Made by a program: the position numbers and the translations under genes
The notes under the pieces: model-generated
What the model was told of the DNA's origin: nothing
Database searches by the model: none
Seen by the model: only the letters and a program-made list of their open reading frames with translations
In this document: one piece after another, positions 20,168 to 30,811 of the stretch
How positions within the stretch are numbered: position 1 is the stretch's first letter
Layout: every line of letters starts with the position of its first letter
NCBI GenBank assembly: GCA_009691025.1
Contig: SHWB01000001.1
Span: 1 to 64,000, forward strand
Direction of reading: 5' to 3'
Length of the DNA stretch: 64,000 nucleotides
From: Alphaproteobacteria bacterium
Lineage (GTDB): Bacteria > Pseudomonadota > Alphaproteobacteria > UBA6615

Positions 20168-20184
20168 AACCGGGAGATACCGCC

Positions 20185-20859
20185 ATGGCCCATTTGCCTG
20201 TCGTCACCGACGCCGACGCCGAAAGGGCACCCGAGGTCGCCGCCCTCTTCGCCGGCGCCAATGCGCTGCTCGGCCGGTTGTCGAACGCCGTCCGCACCGG
20301 CGCGCACAGCCCGCGGCTGATGCAGCCGCTGTTTGGCTTCATGGTCGCGGCACTGCGCGAGGAGGTTTCGGGCGTGCTCGACAAGCGCACCAAGACGCTG
20401 GTCATCCTCAAGACCTCGATGCTCAACGGCTGCTCCTACTGCATCGGCCACAACACTATCCTCGGCCGCGCGCTCGGCTTCGGCGAAGACACGATCGCCG
20501 CGCTGGAAGGCGATGGCTGGCGGGAAAGCGCGTTGTTCAATGCGGCGGAGAAGGCTGCGATCGACTGGGCGCATCACCTGACAGAACGCACCTATCGCCA
20601 GAACCGCGGCGCGATGGACGCGTTGAAGCGCCACTACAACGAGGCGCAGATCGTCGAGATCACGATGGTCTGCGGCTATTTCAACTTCTGGAACCGCTTC
20701 ACCGACGGGCTGGAGATCGACATCGAGCCGCCCGAGGTGAATGACCTGTTCCGCAAGTCGACTAAGATCGATGTCGGCCAGTATGTCGATTTCATGCACT
20801 CGTGCTGGTGGACCGACGAGGCGACGGTGGCCGCGGCGACGCGCGACGCCGCCGAATAG
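20185..20859 (+). CDS. carboxymuconolactone decarboxylase / AhpD-like family protein
   Basis: TKTLVILKTSMLNGCSYCIGHNTILGRALGFGEDTIAAL with intact CxxC. Confidence 0.85.
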   Translation: MAHLPVVTDADAERAPEVAALFAGANALLGRLSNAVRTGAHSPRLMQPLFGFMVAALREEVSGVLDKRTKTLVILKTSMLNGCSYCIGHNTILGRALGFGEDTIAALEGDGWRESALFNAAEKAAIDWAHHLTERTYRQNRGAMDALKRHYNEAQIVEITMVCGYFNFWNRFTDGLEIDIEPPEVNDLFRKSTKIDVGQYVDFMHSCWWTDEATVAAATRDAAE

Positions 20860-20889
20860 TGGCGGGTTACGGCGCGAGGGGAGGGGACG

Positions 20890-21807
20890 ATGGCTGACAA
20901 GGTATTGCGGTTCGGCGGTTACCAGGGGCCGCTGTCGGTGCATACACGCGCGCTGCGCGTCATAGAGCGCGAGTTGTCGGGGACACCGGGCCTTAAAGTA
21001 GAAATCGTCGAGAACGTCACCGCCGCCGGCCGCAAGGCGGGCGAACTCGCCGGCATGGCCGAGAGCGGCGAGCTGGCGCTCGCCTACATCGCCGCGAGCT
21101 ACCTTGTCGACCGCATCCCCGAGGTGGCGCTGCTCGATCTGCCGTTCACCTTCACCGATCGGGCGAAGATCTGGCCGTCGCTCGATGCCAAATTCGGGCC
21201 GAAACTGGCCGAATTGTTCGCCGCTCAGGGCCAGCTGCGGCTGGTCGGCCTGTGGGACAACGGCTTCCGCCATATCACCAGCGGCGTCCGCATGGTACGC
21301 ACGCCCGAGGATGCCGCCGGCCAGCGCATCCGCACCATGCCGACGGACGTTGCGAAGAAGCTGTTCGCTGCTATGGGGTTCACGCCCGTGCCGCTGGACG
21401 TCGCCGAATTCCCCGGCGCGATGGCTGCGGGGCGCCTCGACGCACAGGAGAATCCACTGACCAATTCCTGGGGATTCAACGTCTACAAGTACCAGAAGTA
21501 TTTCACACAGTCGGCACACCTGTTCGGCGCCACCGCTGTGTTTACCAGCGCCGATCTGCTGGCCGACCTTACCCCGGAGCAACGCCGCCGCTTCGAGGCC
21601 GCGACCGCTGTGGCGACGACGGCGCAGCGTGGATTCGCCGCCGCCGAGGATGACGCGCTGCGCGACCGGCTGATCGCCGAGGGCGTACAGTTCCATGAGC
21701 TCACGGCCGCGGAACGGGTGCGCTTCGCGGCCGCCACGGCGCCGATCGGCGCCGAGATCAAGGCGAGCTTTCCGCCGGCCGTGGTCGCCCTGCTGCCGGC
21801 GCCTTGA
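20890..21807 (+). CDS. TRAP transporter substrate-binding protein (DctP family)
   Basis: GIRTMPTDVAKKLF-like core (RIRTMPTDVAKKLFAAMGFTPVPLDVAEFPGAMAAGRLDAQENPLTN). Confidence 0.82.
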   Translation: MADKVLRFGGYQGPLSVHTRALRVIERELSGTPGLKVEIVENVTAAGRKAGELAGMAESGELALAYIAASYLVDRIPEVALLDLPFTFTDRAKIWPSLDAKFGPKLAELFAAQGQLRLVGLWDNGFRHITSGVRMVRTPEDAAGQRIRTMPTDVAKKLFAAMGFTPVPLDVAEFPGAMAAGRLDAQENPLTNSWGFNVYKYQKYFTQSAHLFGATAVFTSADLLADLTPEQRRRFEAATAVATTAQRGFAAAEDDALRDRLIAEGVQFHELTAAERVRFAAATAPIGAEIKASFPPAVVALLPAP

Positions 21808-21808
21808 C

Positions 21809-22003
21809 TCAGCGCAACGTGAGACCGGCCCAAGGGCAGTCGCGCGCGCCGCAGGCGGCCGGCCGGTCGAAGGCGGCATAGGCACCGCAGGCCGGGCACG
21901 GCATCACGTCTAGGCGGGCATCGCACGGGGCGAGCGCACCATTGTCGTGGCGGAAGGGCCGGCCGGGGCCGAGCAGACGGCGCAGGATCGCCGCGACCTT
22001 CAC
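21809..22003 (-). CDS. small zinc-ribbon-like protein
   Basis: VKVAAILRRLLG...MPCPACGAYAAFDRPAACGARDCPWAGLTLR; GTG start overlaps the upstream GntR stop (GTGA). Confidence 0.45.
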   Translation of the reverse strand: MKVAAILRRLLGPGRPFRHDNGALAPCDARLDVMPCPACGAYAAFDRPAACGARDCPWAGLTLR

Positions 22004-22764
22004 AGTCGCGCCCGTCGCCCGCCGGCGGCATTGCGGAGGGGCAGTAGCATCGGCGCCTCGCCGGCGCCCGTTTCCGGGCCTTCGAAATACATTGCGCGCA
22101 CCATCAGCAGGTGCCGGCGCATTGCCTCGGAGGCGGCGCGCGGGTCGCGCGCCGCGATCGCCTCGATGATGACACGGTGCTGGGCGCTGCTCTGCCGGTG
22201 CGCGCTCGAATGCACGGGTGGCAACTGGCGACGGCCCCAGTCGTCGTGGCGGCGAAACTCGTTGACCACGTCGAGCAGCAGAACCGCGAAGGAATTGTGT
22301 GAGGCCACCGCGATGGCGCGGTGCAACGTCAGATCCCACAAATCGTAGGTGTCCCAGTTGCGCGCTGCGTCGCCATTTTCGACGTGGCGGCGAAGCTCGG
22401 CGATGTTGGCGGTGGTGGCGCTGCGTGCGGCGCTGGCGGCGATCGCCGGCTCGAACATCAGCCGCGCCTCCATCACGTCGCGCGGACTTGCCGCCGGCAA
22501 GGTGGCGGGAAAGCGGTCGCCCGTCGGCACCGGCGGGCCGCCGACGAAGGTGCCGCGGCCAACATGGCGCCACAGCAGCCCATCGGCTTCGAGAACAGCG
22601 AGGGCCTTGCGCAAGGTGCTGCGGCCGACGCCGAGGCGCGCGGCGAGATCGCGCTCGGCTGGCAGGCGGCTGCCGCGCGGCAGCCGTCCGGCATCGATCA
22701 TCCGGCGCAACGCCGTCAGGGCGCGCTCGGGAGCGCTGTCCGTCACAAGCAATTCCACGCTCAT
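22000..22764 (-). CDS. GntR-family (FadR-type) transcriptional regulator
   Basis: RGSRLPAERDLAARLGVGRSTLRKALAVLEADGLLWRHVGRGTFVGG; FCD-like C-terminal helices. Confidence 0.9.
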   Translation of the reverse strand: MSVELLVTDSAPERALTALRRMIDAGRLPRGSRLPAERDLAARLGVGRSTLRKALAVLEADGLLWRHVGRGTFVGGPPVPTGDRFPATLPAASPRDVMEARLMFEPAIAASAARSATTANIAELRRHVENGDAARNWDTYDLWDLTLHRAIAVASHNSFAVLLLDVVNEFRRHDDWGRRQLPPVHSSAHRQSSAQHRVIIEAIAARDPRAASEAMRRHLLMVRAMYFEGPETGAGEAPMLLPLRNAAGGRRARL

Positions 22765-22989
22765 CGCATTCGCGTCTCTTCCTGCCGCAATCGGCGCCAA
22801 CGACTGCCGCTGCCGCAGGCAGACCGGCCACATGACCATTCAAGATACCAATCATCACAATGGTTTTATAGCGAAATTACAGCGAAACCGGCGTTTTTTG
22901 AGGAATCTGGTTAGGCGGTTTCTGTGGCATTGACGCCAATCCCCTCTGCGGTCGAGAGTCGTGGCCGTAGCGTGGGACGGAGGACGATC

Positions 22990-24297
22990 ATGGTGCATGC
23001 AGAGCCGCTGGCTCCGGTACGGATCGGTGGGACGGACATCCTGTTCGCACAGGGCATCAAGGCCGGCGACTGGCTGTTCTTCACCGGGCACGAGGCGATC
23101 GATTTCGACACCGGCCTGGCGGCCGCGGTGGTCGGACAGGCCGGCCTGCCCAATCATGGCCTGCCGCGGCACCGTCGCGAGGGCAATTTCATCCTCAACC
23201 GCCTCTCCGGGCTGCTGAAAAAGGCCGGCAGCGACCTCGCCCATGGCGTTCGCCTCGACCAGTACTATCCCGACTACCGGGCGGTCGACGGCTACCACCT
23301 CGCACGCAAGGCCAATTTCGGCGCCTATATCCCGCCATCGACCTCCGTGCTGATGAGTGAACTCGTTGCCCGCGGCGCCGAGATAAACACTTCGCTGCTG
23401 GCGGTCATTCCGGGTGGCGGACGCGATCCGCAGCGCGTGTCGGCCGACGGCGTGCCGGTACCGCCGACATCGGGCTTCGCCGTCTCGGTCATCTCGGGGG
23501 ATTTCGTCTTCGTCGCCGGCCAGATGGCACAGGACGACGCCAACAAATTCCTCGACGCGCGCGCCACCCGCTCCTCGCCACGCGCCGTCTGGTCGGGCAC
23601 CGAGATCCGCCAGCAGACCGAGTTCCTCATCACCCATCGCCTGAAGCCGGCGATGGAGGCTGCGGGCTCTTCGCTGGCCAATGCCATCAAGGCACAGATC
23701 TATCTCGGAGACATCGCCGACACGGCGCATTGCCTGGATGTGTGGAACAGCCATTTCGCCAAGTCGCCCTGCGCGGTGACGGTGGTGCCGACCGCCGGAT
23801 TCGGCTTCACCGACGGCATCATCGAGATCAACCTGATGGGCGTCCGCGACAAGGGCGCGACGAAGAAGGAAGTGATCGACACGAAGCTGCCGGCGGGCAT
23901 GGCCTTCGGCCCCGCCGCCGTGCGTGCCGGCGATCTCCTCTGCCTGTCAGGCCTGGTGGCGGCGGGCGAGAGCGGCCCCATCGCCGGTATCGGCTCCGCG
24001 GACGGGCTCGACCGCTACGGCGCCGGCACGCGTCGCCAGATGCAGGCGATTCTCGAGACCGCGACGGCGATCTGCAAGGCGGCCGGCACGTCGCTCGCCG
24101 AGGTGACGCGGGCGCATCACTTCCTGACCGACCTAGGCGAGCTGTATCCGGCGCTGCGCGCGTGGGAGCCGCATCTGCCGGGTGCCGCGCTACCCTTCGG
24201 CGCGGTGCGCGTGCCGGCGCCTATGCCGGTGCCCGGAACGACGCTGATGGCGGATCTGTGGGCCTACGCGCCGACCCGCCTGGGGCGCCACAAATGA
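22990..24297 (+). CDS. triple RidA/YjgF-domain protein
   Basis: Three YjgF-like segments (GDWLFFTGHEAIDF; GDFVFVAGQMAQDD; GDLLCLSGLVAAGE), each with GT/AGSSLA-like continuation. Confidence 0.82.
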   Translation: MVHAEPLAPVRIGGTDILFAQGIKAGDWLFFTGHEAIDFDTGLAAAVVGQAGLPNHGLPRHRREGNFILNRLSGLLKKAGSDLAHGVRLDQYYPDYRAVDGYHLARKANFGAYIPPSTSVLMSELVARGAEINTSLLAVIPGGGRDPQRVSADGVPVPPTSGFAVSVISGDFVFVAGQMAQDDANKFLDARATRSSPRAVWSGTEIRQQTEFLITHRLKPAMEAAGSSLANAIKAQIYLGDIADTAHCLDVWNSHFAKSPCAVTVVPTAGFGFTDGIIEINLMGVRDKGATKKEVIDTKLPAGMAFGPAAVRAGDLLCLSGLVAAGESGPIAGIGSADGLDRYGAGTRRQMQAILETATAICKAAGTSLAEVTRAHHFLTDLGELYPALRAWEPHLPGAALPFGAVRVPAPMPVPGTTLMADLWAYAPTRLGRHK

Positions 24298-25571
24298 GCG
24301 TCGACGCCGCCGCGACGGAACGCGTCCTCGCCGGGATAGACCGCGACCGGCTGGTTGAGCTGACCAGCGCGATGGTCAACATTCCGAGCCCGACCGGGCA
24401 CGAGGCCGACGTCGCGCGCTACCTCGTCGACTATATGCGTGAGGCTGGGCTGAAGGCTCACCTGCAGGACATCGGCGAGGGCCGCTTCAACGCTATCGGC
24501 GTGCTGCCGGGCAGCGGCAAGGGCGTCAATCTGCTGCTCAACGGCCACATCGACACCTCCTACAGCGGCAAGGAGACGGTGCTGACCGGAGGCGGTTACA
24601 AGACGAAGTCGTACATCGTCGAGAACGAGTGGATATACGGCGCCGGCTCCAACAACATGAAGAGTGCCATCGCCGGCTATATCGAGGCGGCGCGCGCCAT
24701 CAAGGCGGCGGGCGTCACCCTGCCCGGCGACGTCGTCATCGCCGGCGTGTCTGGCGAGATCGAGACCGGACCGGTCGACGAGTTCCAGGGCTGCGACTAC
24801 GCCGGTCACGGCATAGGCACGATCCAGTTATTGCGTCATGGCCTTGCCGTGGACTGCGCCATCATCGGCGAGCCGACCGGCTTCCAGGTGACGCCATGGC
24901 ACTTCGGCACGGTTTGGGTCGCCTTCCGCACCAAGGGGACGATGTCGCACATCGCCTGGATGGATAAAGCGGTGAATGCCATCGACAAGTCGATGATCAT
25001 CTACGAGGCGCTGAAGAACGAGTGGATCGAGCCCTACCGCAAGCGCAACGCCTATGAGGGCATGCTGCCCAACGTGTCGATCTCGGCGATCCGTGGCGGT
25101 TGGCCGTGGCGCGTCTCGCGCGTGCCGGTGTTCTGCGACATCTTCATGGATGTGCGCCTGAGCCCCGCGATGACTGTCGTCGAACTGCACGAGGAACTGG
25201 CGCGCTTCCTCGCCGACCTCAAGCGGCGCGACCCGAGCCTCGACGCCGAGTTCGAGTTCTACTCGGCCGGCCCCGGCACGGCGATCGCCGCGGATTCGCC
25301 GGTGGTCAAGGCGGTCACGGCGGCGCATACGCAAGTGTTCGGCAGGGTGCCGGCCACCGGTGGCGTCAATTACTACTCGGACGCCGTCCACCTGAACCGT
25401 TACGATGTGCCGACGGTCAACTACGGGCTGTCGGGGCGGCTGCGCACCGGCGGTGACGGCTTCGACCCGGCCGAGGGCGAACACACGTCGATCAGCGACC
25501 TCGTCGCCGGCACGAAAGTCTACGCGCTCGCTACGCTCGATATTGCAGGACAGCGGCGCGGCGGAGGGTAA
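24294..25571 (+). CDS. M20-family peptidase/deacylase (ArgE/DapE-like)
   Basis: NIPSPTGHEADVARYLVDYM, LLLNGHIDTSY, GGVNYYSDAVHLNRYDVPTVNYG; ATGA overlap with the RidA gene. Confidence 0.85.
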   Translation: MSVDAAATERVLAGIDRDRLVELTSAMVNIPSPTGHEADVARYLVDYMREAGLKAHLQDIGEGRFNAIGVLPGSGKGVNLLLNGHIDTSYSGKETVLTGGGYKTKSYIVENEWIYGAGSNNMKSAIAGYIEAARAIKAAGVTLPGDVVIAGVSGEIETGPVDEFQGCDYAGHGIGTIQLLRHGLAVDCAIIGEPTGFQVTPWHFGTVWVAFRTKGTMSHIAWMDKAVNAIDKSMIIYEALKNEWIEPYRKRNAYEGMLPNVSISAIRGGWPWRVSRVPVFCDIFMDVRLSPAMTVVELHEELARFLADLKRRDPSLDAEFEFYSAGPGTAIAADSPVVKAVTAAHTQVFGRVPATGGVNYYSDAVHLNRYDVPTVNYGLSGRLRTGGDGFDPAEGEHTSISDLVAGTKVYALATLDIAGQRRGGG

Positions 25572-25657
25572 GGCGTGCGTCGGGGCCGCGCGCCGGGCAG
25601 GTGACGGAACGGGCGGTCGTGCGAACCGTCGGCCGGCCAGAGGGACAGGAGGCCAGC

Positions 25658-26653
25658 ATGGACGTCAGCTTGAAGAAATGGCGCACGTTCCTTGCGGCGG
25701 GTATCGCCGCGATGCTCGTTTCCGGCTCCGCGTCGGCGCAGGAGATGAAGAAGCTCACGGTATTCATCGGGCCGGTGCCGGCCTATGATGGCATCTGGAT
25801 GGCTGACACCAAGGGTTTCTACAAGGCCGAGGGGCTCGATATCACGTTCCGCGACTTCCCGTCGGGGACAACGGCGCTGCAGACTTTCATCACCGGCCAT
25901 GGTGACATCGTCTTCAACGGCGACCTGCCGGGCGTGCGCCACTGGATCACCGCCAAGAAGGACTATCGTCTGATCACGATCACCGAGCGCAACGCCGCCA
26001 GCTACGTGGCCGCCGCGCGCAAGGAGATCGCGAAGCCGGCCGACCTCAAGGACAAGGTCGTCGCCACGCGCGTCGGCTCGACCGGCTCGTGGTTCGTCGC
26101 CGAATTCCTCAACAAGAACAAGGTCAGCGGCGTCTCGGTGAAGAATCTCGACACCCAGGTGTTGCCGACGGCGCTGTGTCAGGGCGACATTTCGGCCTTC
26201 TTTATCTGGGAGCCGTTCGGCTCGCGGGCGTTGCAGGTGTGTCCGGACAAGGTGCACATCCTGTCGACCGCCGAGGGCTACATCAACGGCTACACGGTGG
26301 CCGGCGCACGGGCGAGCTGGCTCGCCACGCCGGAGGGCGCCGACATCGCCAAGCGTTTCCTGCGCGCGACGCTGAATGGCGTCGATGTCGCGCTGAGTGA
26401 TCGTGCCGCCGTCGCGGCCTATGCCAACGCGAAGTACGGGATGACCGCGGACGTCATAGAGTCGGTCAGCAAGCCCTACATCCGGTCCAACGCCTTCGAT
26501 CAGGTTTTCTACACCGACTACTGTAATCTGGCCGCCTGGATGCGCAGCGAGAAGCTTATGGAAGGCCAGTTCGACATCAAGGAGTTCATCTGGGCGGACG
26601 GGCTCGCGGCTATCGATCCCAAGCGGGTGCTGCCGCCGCCGCCGCCATGCTGA
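25658..26653 (+). CDS. ABC transporter substrate-binding protein (NMT1/SsuA-like), copy A
   Basis: Signal peptide, FYKAEGLDITFRDFPSGTTALQTFITGHGDIVFNGDLPGVRHW; gaggccagc RBS region. Confidence 0.87.
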   Translation: MDVSLKKWRTFLAAGIAAMLVSGSASAQEMKKLTVFIGPVPAYDGIWMADTKGFYKAEGLDITFRDFPSGTTALQTFITGHGDIVFNGDLPGVRHWITAKKDYRLITITERNAASYVAAARKEIAKPADLKDKVVATRVGSTGSWFVAEFLNKNKVSGVSVKNLDTQVLPTALCQGDISAFFIWEPFGSRALQVCPDKVHILSTAEGYINGYTVAGARASWLATPEGADIAKRFLRATLNGVDVALSDRAAVAAYANAKYGMTADVIESVSKPYIRSNAFDQVFYTDYCNLAAWMRSEKLMEGQFDIKEFIWADGLAAIDPKRVLPPPPPC

Positions 26654-26807
26654 GATAGGTGGTTGGGTCGGCCCGAGTGCTGGCCCGGAGCTGCCTGTGG
26701 GGGAGCGGTAGCGTAGCGAATGCGGCCGGCGGCGGTGCCATCCGCGGTCAACGGTGGGTACGGGGCCTCTCGGGGCTCCGCCGATCCAACAAACAGAGGA
26801 GGCCAGT

Positions 26808-27809
26808 ATGGTCATCAGCAGGAGGTGGAAGTCGGCCGTCGCGGCGGGCGTCGCCGTGGCGTTGGCCGCCGGCATTGCCGCCGGAGCGACCGCGCAGGAG
26901 ATGAAGAAGGTTACGGTGTTCGGCGGCCCGGTGCCGAAATACGACGGCATGTGGATGGCCGAGACGAAGGGGCTCTACAAGGCCGAGGGGCTCGATATCA
27001 CGTTCCGCGACTTCCCGTCTGGCACCACGGCGTTGCAGACCTTCGCCACGGGCCATGGCGACATCGTCTTCAACGGTGACCTGCCCGGCGTGCGGCATTG
27101 GATCGTCACCAAGAAGGACTACCGGCTGATCACGGTCGCCGAGCGCAGTGCGACCAGCTACATCGTCGCGGCGCGCAAGGAAATCGCCAAGCCGATCGAC
27201 CTCAAGGGCAAGATCGTCGCGACACGCGTCGGCTCGACCGGTTCGTGGTTCATCGCCGAGTTCGTCAACAAGAACAACATCGGCAGCGTCGACATCAAGA
27301 ACCTCGATACCCAGGTACTGCCGACGGCGTTGTGCCAGGGCGATATCTCCGCCTTCTTCATCTGGCAGCCCTTCGGCACGCGCGCGCTCGAAGTCTGCCC
27401 AGACAAGGTACATATCCTGTCGACCGCCGAGGGTTACATCAACGGCTACGCCGTCGGCGCCGCGCGGGCAAGCTGGCTCGCCACGCCGGAGGGCGCCGAC
27501 ATCGCCAAGCGCTTCCTGCGCGCGACTCTGAAGGGCGTCGAGATCGCCGAGAAGGACTTCCCGGCGGTGGCAGCTTACGCGAAGGCCAAGTACGGCCTGT
27601 CCGAGGCGGCGACCAAGGCCGACTGGGACATCAACATCCGTGCCAATGCCTTCGACAAGGTGTTCTACAGCGACTACTGCAGCCTTGCCGAATGGATGCG
27701 CAGCGAGAAGCTGATGGAAGGCAAGTTCGACATCAGCGAGTTCATCTGGACCGATGGCCTCGCCTCGATCGATCCCAAGCGCGTGCTGCCCGTCCCGGCA
27801 CCGTGCTGA
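26808..27809 (+). CDS. ABC transporter substrate-binding protein (NMT1/SsuA-like), copy B
   Basis: Near-duplicate of copy A (LYKAEGLDITFRDFPSGTTALQTFATGHGDIVFNGDLPGVRHW). Confidence 0.87.
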   Translation: MVISRRWKSAVAAGVAVALAAGIAAGATAQEMKKVTVFGGPVPKYDGMWMAETKGLYKAEGLDITFRDFPSGTTALQTFATGHGDIVFNGDLPGVRHWIVTKKDYRLITVAERSATSYIVAARKEIAKPIDLKGKIVATRVGSTGSWFIAEFVNKNNIGSVDIKNLDTQVLPTALCQGDISAFFIWQPFGTRALEVCPDKVHILSTAEGYINGYAVGAARASWLATPEGADIAKRFLRATLKGVEIAEKDFPAVAAYAKAKYGLSEAATKADWDINIRANAFDKVFYSDYCSLAEWMRSEKLMEGKFDISEFIWTDGLASIDPKRVLPVPAPC

Positions 27810-27876
27810 ACGACGTATCGCTCCGCCGGGGTATGTCTGCCCCGGCGGAGCCGTTTCCGGTGCGGGGTTTCCGACG

Positions 27877-28653
27877 GTGCTGAAGGTCGAGAGCGTCACC
27901 AAGATTTACGGCGAGCAGGAGGCGTCCTACCTCGCCCTCGAAGACATCGCCATCGACATCGCCGATGGCGAATTCCTCTGCCTGCTCGGACCGTCGGGCT
28001 GCGGCAAGACCACGCTGCTCAACATTCTCGCCGGCTTCGAGAGCGTGACGCGCGGACGCGTGACGCTCGACAGGCGCGATATACGCGGCCCGGGCCAGGA
28101 CCGTGTGATGTTCTTCCAGGATGCCGGCTCGGCGCTCTTTCCGTGGCTTACGGTCGAGGAGAACGTCAATTTCGGCCTCAAGCTGCGACGCACACCGAAA
28201 GCCGAGCGCGGGCCGATCATCGACCGTTATCTGACGATGGTCGGGCTCGATACCCACCGAGGCAAGTTTCCCACGCAGCTCTCCGGCGGCATGCGCCAGC
28301 GCCTGCAGATCGCGCGCGCCCTGGCGATCGAGCCGGAAATCCTGCTGATGGACGAGCCCTTCGCGGCGCTCGACGCGCTGACGCGCCGGCGCATGCACAG
28401 TTTCCTCGTCGATATCTGGCAGCAGACGCAGAAGACCATCGTCTTCGTCACACATGACATATCGGAGTCGATCCTGCTGGCCGACCGCATCGCCATCATG
28501 GGCGTCGGGCCGGGATCGCGCTTCGAGGACGTGATCCGTGTCGAGTTGCCGCGGCCGCGCGACCCGGGCGATGCGGCCTTCGGCGAAATCTACCGGAGCA
28601 TCGAGCGCCAGCTTGCTCTCGAGGAGAGCAAGCTCGGCGACGAGGCCGGTTGA
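27877..28653 (+). CDS. ABC transporter ATP-binding protein (nitrate/sulfonate/taurine type)
   Basis: Walker A LLGPSGCGKTTLLN, LSGGMRQRLQIARAL, Walker B ILLMDEPFAALD; probable GTG start. Confidence 0.9.
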   Translation: MLKVESVTKIYGEQEASYLALEDIAIDIADGEFLCLLGPSGCGKTTLLNILAGFESVTRGRVTLDRRDIRGPGQDRVMFFQDAGSALFPWLTVEENVNFGLKLRRTPKAERGPIIDRYLTMVGLDTHRGKFPTQLSGGMRQRLQIARALAIEPEILLMDEPFAALDALTRRRMHSFLVDIWQQTQKTIVFVTHDISESILLADRIAIMGVGPGSRFEDVIRVELPRPRDPGDAAFGEIYRSIERQLALEESKLGDEAG

Positions 28654-28669
28654 TGAGGAGGCAGGAGCC

Positions 28670-29509
28670 ATGACGACGACGAGCACCGCCGGCCGCGGTG
28701 CCGGCCGTCCGGGACCGGCCATCGCGCCGGCGCGCAGCGTGGTGGAACGCCTGCGCCCGCTGCTGATGGTACTGGCGTCGCTGGCGATCTTCTTCGTCCT
28801 CTGGCAGTTCCTGTCGACCTTCGTCCTCAACCCCTACCTCATCCCGCCGCCGACGGCCGTCGCTGCCGCCTTCGTGCCGATGGCCGAGACCGGCGAAATC
28901 TTCAAGCATGTGTCGATCAGCCTCGTGCGCGTCGTCATCGGCTTCGTCCTCGGATCGGCTCTGGCCATAGTGTTAGGCGTGGTCATGGGTCGCATGCGGG
29001 TAGTCTACGAACTGCTCGATCCGATCATAGAATTCATGCGCTACCTGTCGCCCACGGCCATGATCCCCATCGCCGTCATCTGGTTCGGCATCGGCGAGAA
29101 CTCAAAATATTTCCTGATTTTCTGGGGCACGTTCTTCTTCGTGCTCATCAACACCATCGCCGGCGTCATGCGCACGCCGATAGCGCGCCAGCGGGCCGCC
29201 GAATGCCTCGGAGCCAGCGAGTTCCAGATATTTATCCTCGTGGTGATCCCGTCGGCCGTGCCCTACATCGTCACCGGCATGCGCGTGGCGATGGCCTCGT
29301 CTTTTATGAGCATCATTCCGGCCGAGATGCTCGCCGCCGATTCCGGCCTCGGCTATCTGTTGCAGACCGCCGGCATGCTGGTGCAGACCGACCGCATCTT
29401 CGTGGCACTGGCGACGATCAGCCTGCTCGGCTTCATCACCGACCGTCTGTTTCGCCTGCTGGTCGACCGCACGCTGAGACGCTACATGGCTTTCGTTTCG
29501 GCCGGCTGA
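28670..29509 (+). CDS. ABC transporter permease
   Basis: Multiple TM segments, EFMRYLSPTAMIPIAVIWFGIGENSK, ECLGASEFQIFILVVIPSAVPYIVTGMRVAM. Confidence 0.88.
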   Translation: MTTTSTAGRGAGRPGPAIAPARSVVERLRPLLMVLASLAIFFVLWQFLSTFVLNPYLIPPPTAVAAAFVPMAETGEIFKHVSISLVRVVIGFVLGSALAIVLGVVMGRMRVVYELLDPIIEFMRYLSPTAMIPIAVIWFGIGENSKYFLIFWGTFFFVLINTIAGVMRTPIARQRAAECLGASEFQIFILVVIPSAVPYIVTGMRVAMASSFMSIIPAEMLAADSGLGYLLQTAGMLVQTDRIFVALATISLLGFITDRLFRLLVDRTLRRYMAFVSAG

Positions 29510-29536
29510 GCCCTCCCGAACCGATCTGGAGCGACC

Positions 29537-30811
29537 ATACCGAAACGCGAGATCATCCGGCCGCGCGGCGTGCCCGTGCCGCATCCGAACTTCACGCCGG
29601 CGCTGCGCTTCGAGCGCTGGGTCTTCTTCTCTGGCGCTATCGCCACCGATTTCGTCAGCGGGCCCGCGCCGGGGGTGAAGGGCAATCCCGCCGTGCCGCT
29701 GGCCGGAGAGCACCGCATCGTCCGCGAGTCCGAGTACATCTTCGACATTCTGCGGCGCACGCTGCGGGCGGCCGGCACCAATTTTGCCAATGCCGTGCGG
29801 CTGGCGCAGTTCCCAACGTCGCGCGACGCGATGGACCAGTACGACACCCTGCCAGCGACATCATCAAGCCGCCACGCCCGGCCTCGACCTCTGTTGTCAT
29901 CCCCGGGCTGATGGTTACCGACGCCTAGATCGAGGTCGAGATCATCGCCATCCTGCCGGAATAGGGCTTCCGCAAGGAGGGCATCACCACCGACAATATC
30001 CCGCAGCCGATGGCCGGATATGCGCCGGCCATCGGGGCCGGAGATTCCGTGTTCGTCGCCTGCCAGGTGCTGTCGGATTTCCGCACCGTCCCGGCGCCGG
30101 AAGCGCGCGTCAACCCCAATTTCGGGGAAGGCAACGCGATCGACCGCGAGGCCCGCTTCATCCTCGGTCACCTAGAAGACCACGCTGGAAGCGGCCGGCT
30201 ACTCCCTCGGCAATGTCGTCAATGCGGAGGTCTACCTGACAGACCTCAACGACATTCCGCGCCTCGACCGCGTCTGGCGCGAATACTTCCCTGTCGACCT
30301 GCCGGCCCGCCTGATCATGCCGGTCGACAGCATCGTCATTCCCGACGGCCATATCGAGATCACGCTGGTCGCCGTCACCGACAAGGGCACGGCGAAGAAG
30401 AAGGTGATCCGCACGACGAAGGCACCTGTCCCACTGTTCCACGAATCGCAGGTCGTCCGCGCCGGCGAGTTGCTGTTCCTGTCCGGGCAGCTCGCCGCCG
30501 ATGCCGACGGGGTGGTCGCCGCGGCGCGCGTAGATCCCAATTATCCCTACGGCATCAATCGCCCGGCCGCGCAGATGCAGGCTATGATAGAGAATGCCGA
30601 GGCTGTCTGCGCCGCCGCCGGCACCTCGCTGCGCCACGGGATTCGCCTGATGACGATGCACACCGATCTGGGCGAATATGCCGCCGCGGTGGATGTTCGG
30701 CGGCGCTTCTTCCCGGACGGGCAGCCGGCGACGACGACCATCGCCGTGTCGGGGCCGATGCAGGTTCCCGGCTGCACCATAGCCCTGGACCTCTGGGTGG
30801 GGATTCCCTGA
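29537..30811 (+). pseudogene. triple RidA/YjgF-domain protein, heavily degraded paralogue
   Basis: ATA where the start is expected (PKREIIRPRGVPVPHPNFTPALRFERWVFFSGAIATDFVSG), frameshift near 29850, TAG at 29926 and 29962, frameshift near 30172, then an intact third domain (FHESQVVRAGELLFLSGQLAADADG). Confidence 0.78.

Noticed and set aside
18994-21885. 963-aa minus-strand ORF
   Set aside because: Antisense to the AhpD-like and TRAP genes, low-complexity Arg/Ala/Gly composition, no recognisable domain; GC-rich shadow ORF.
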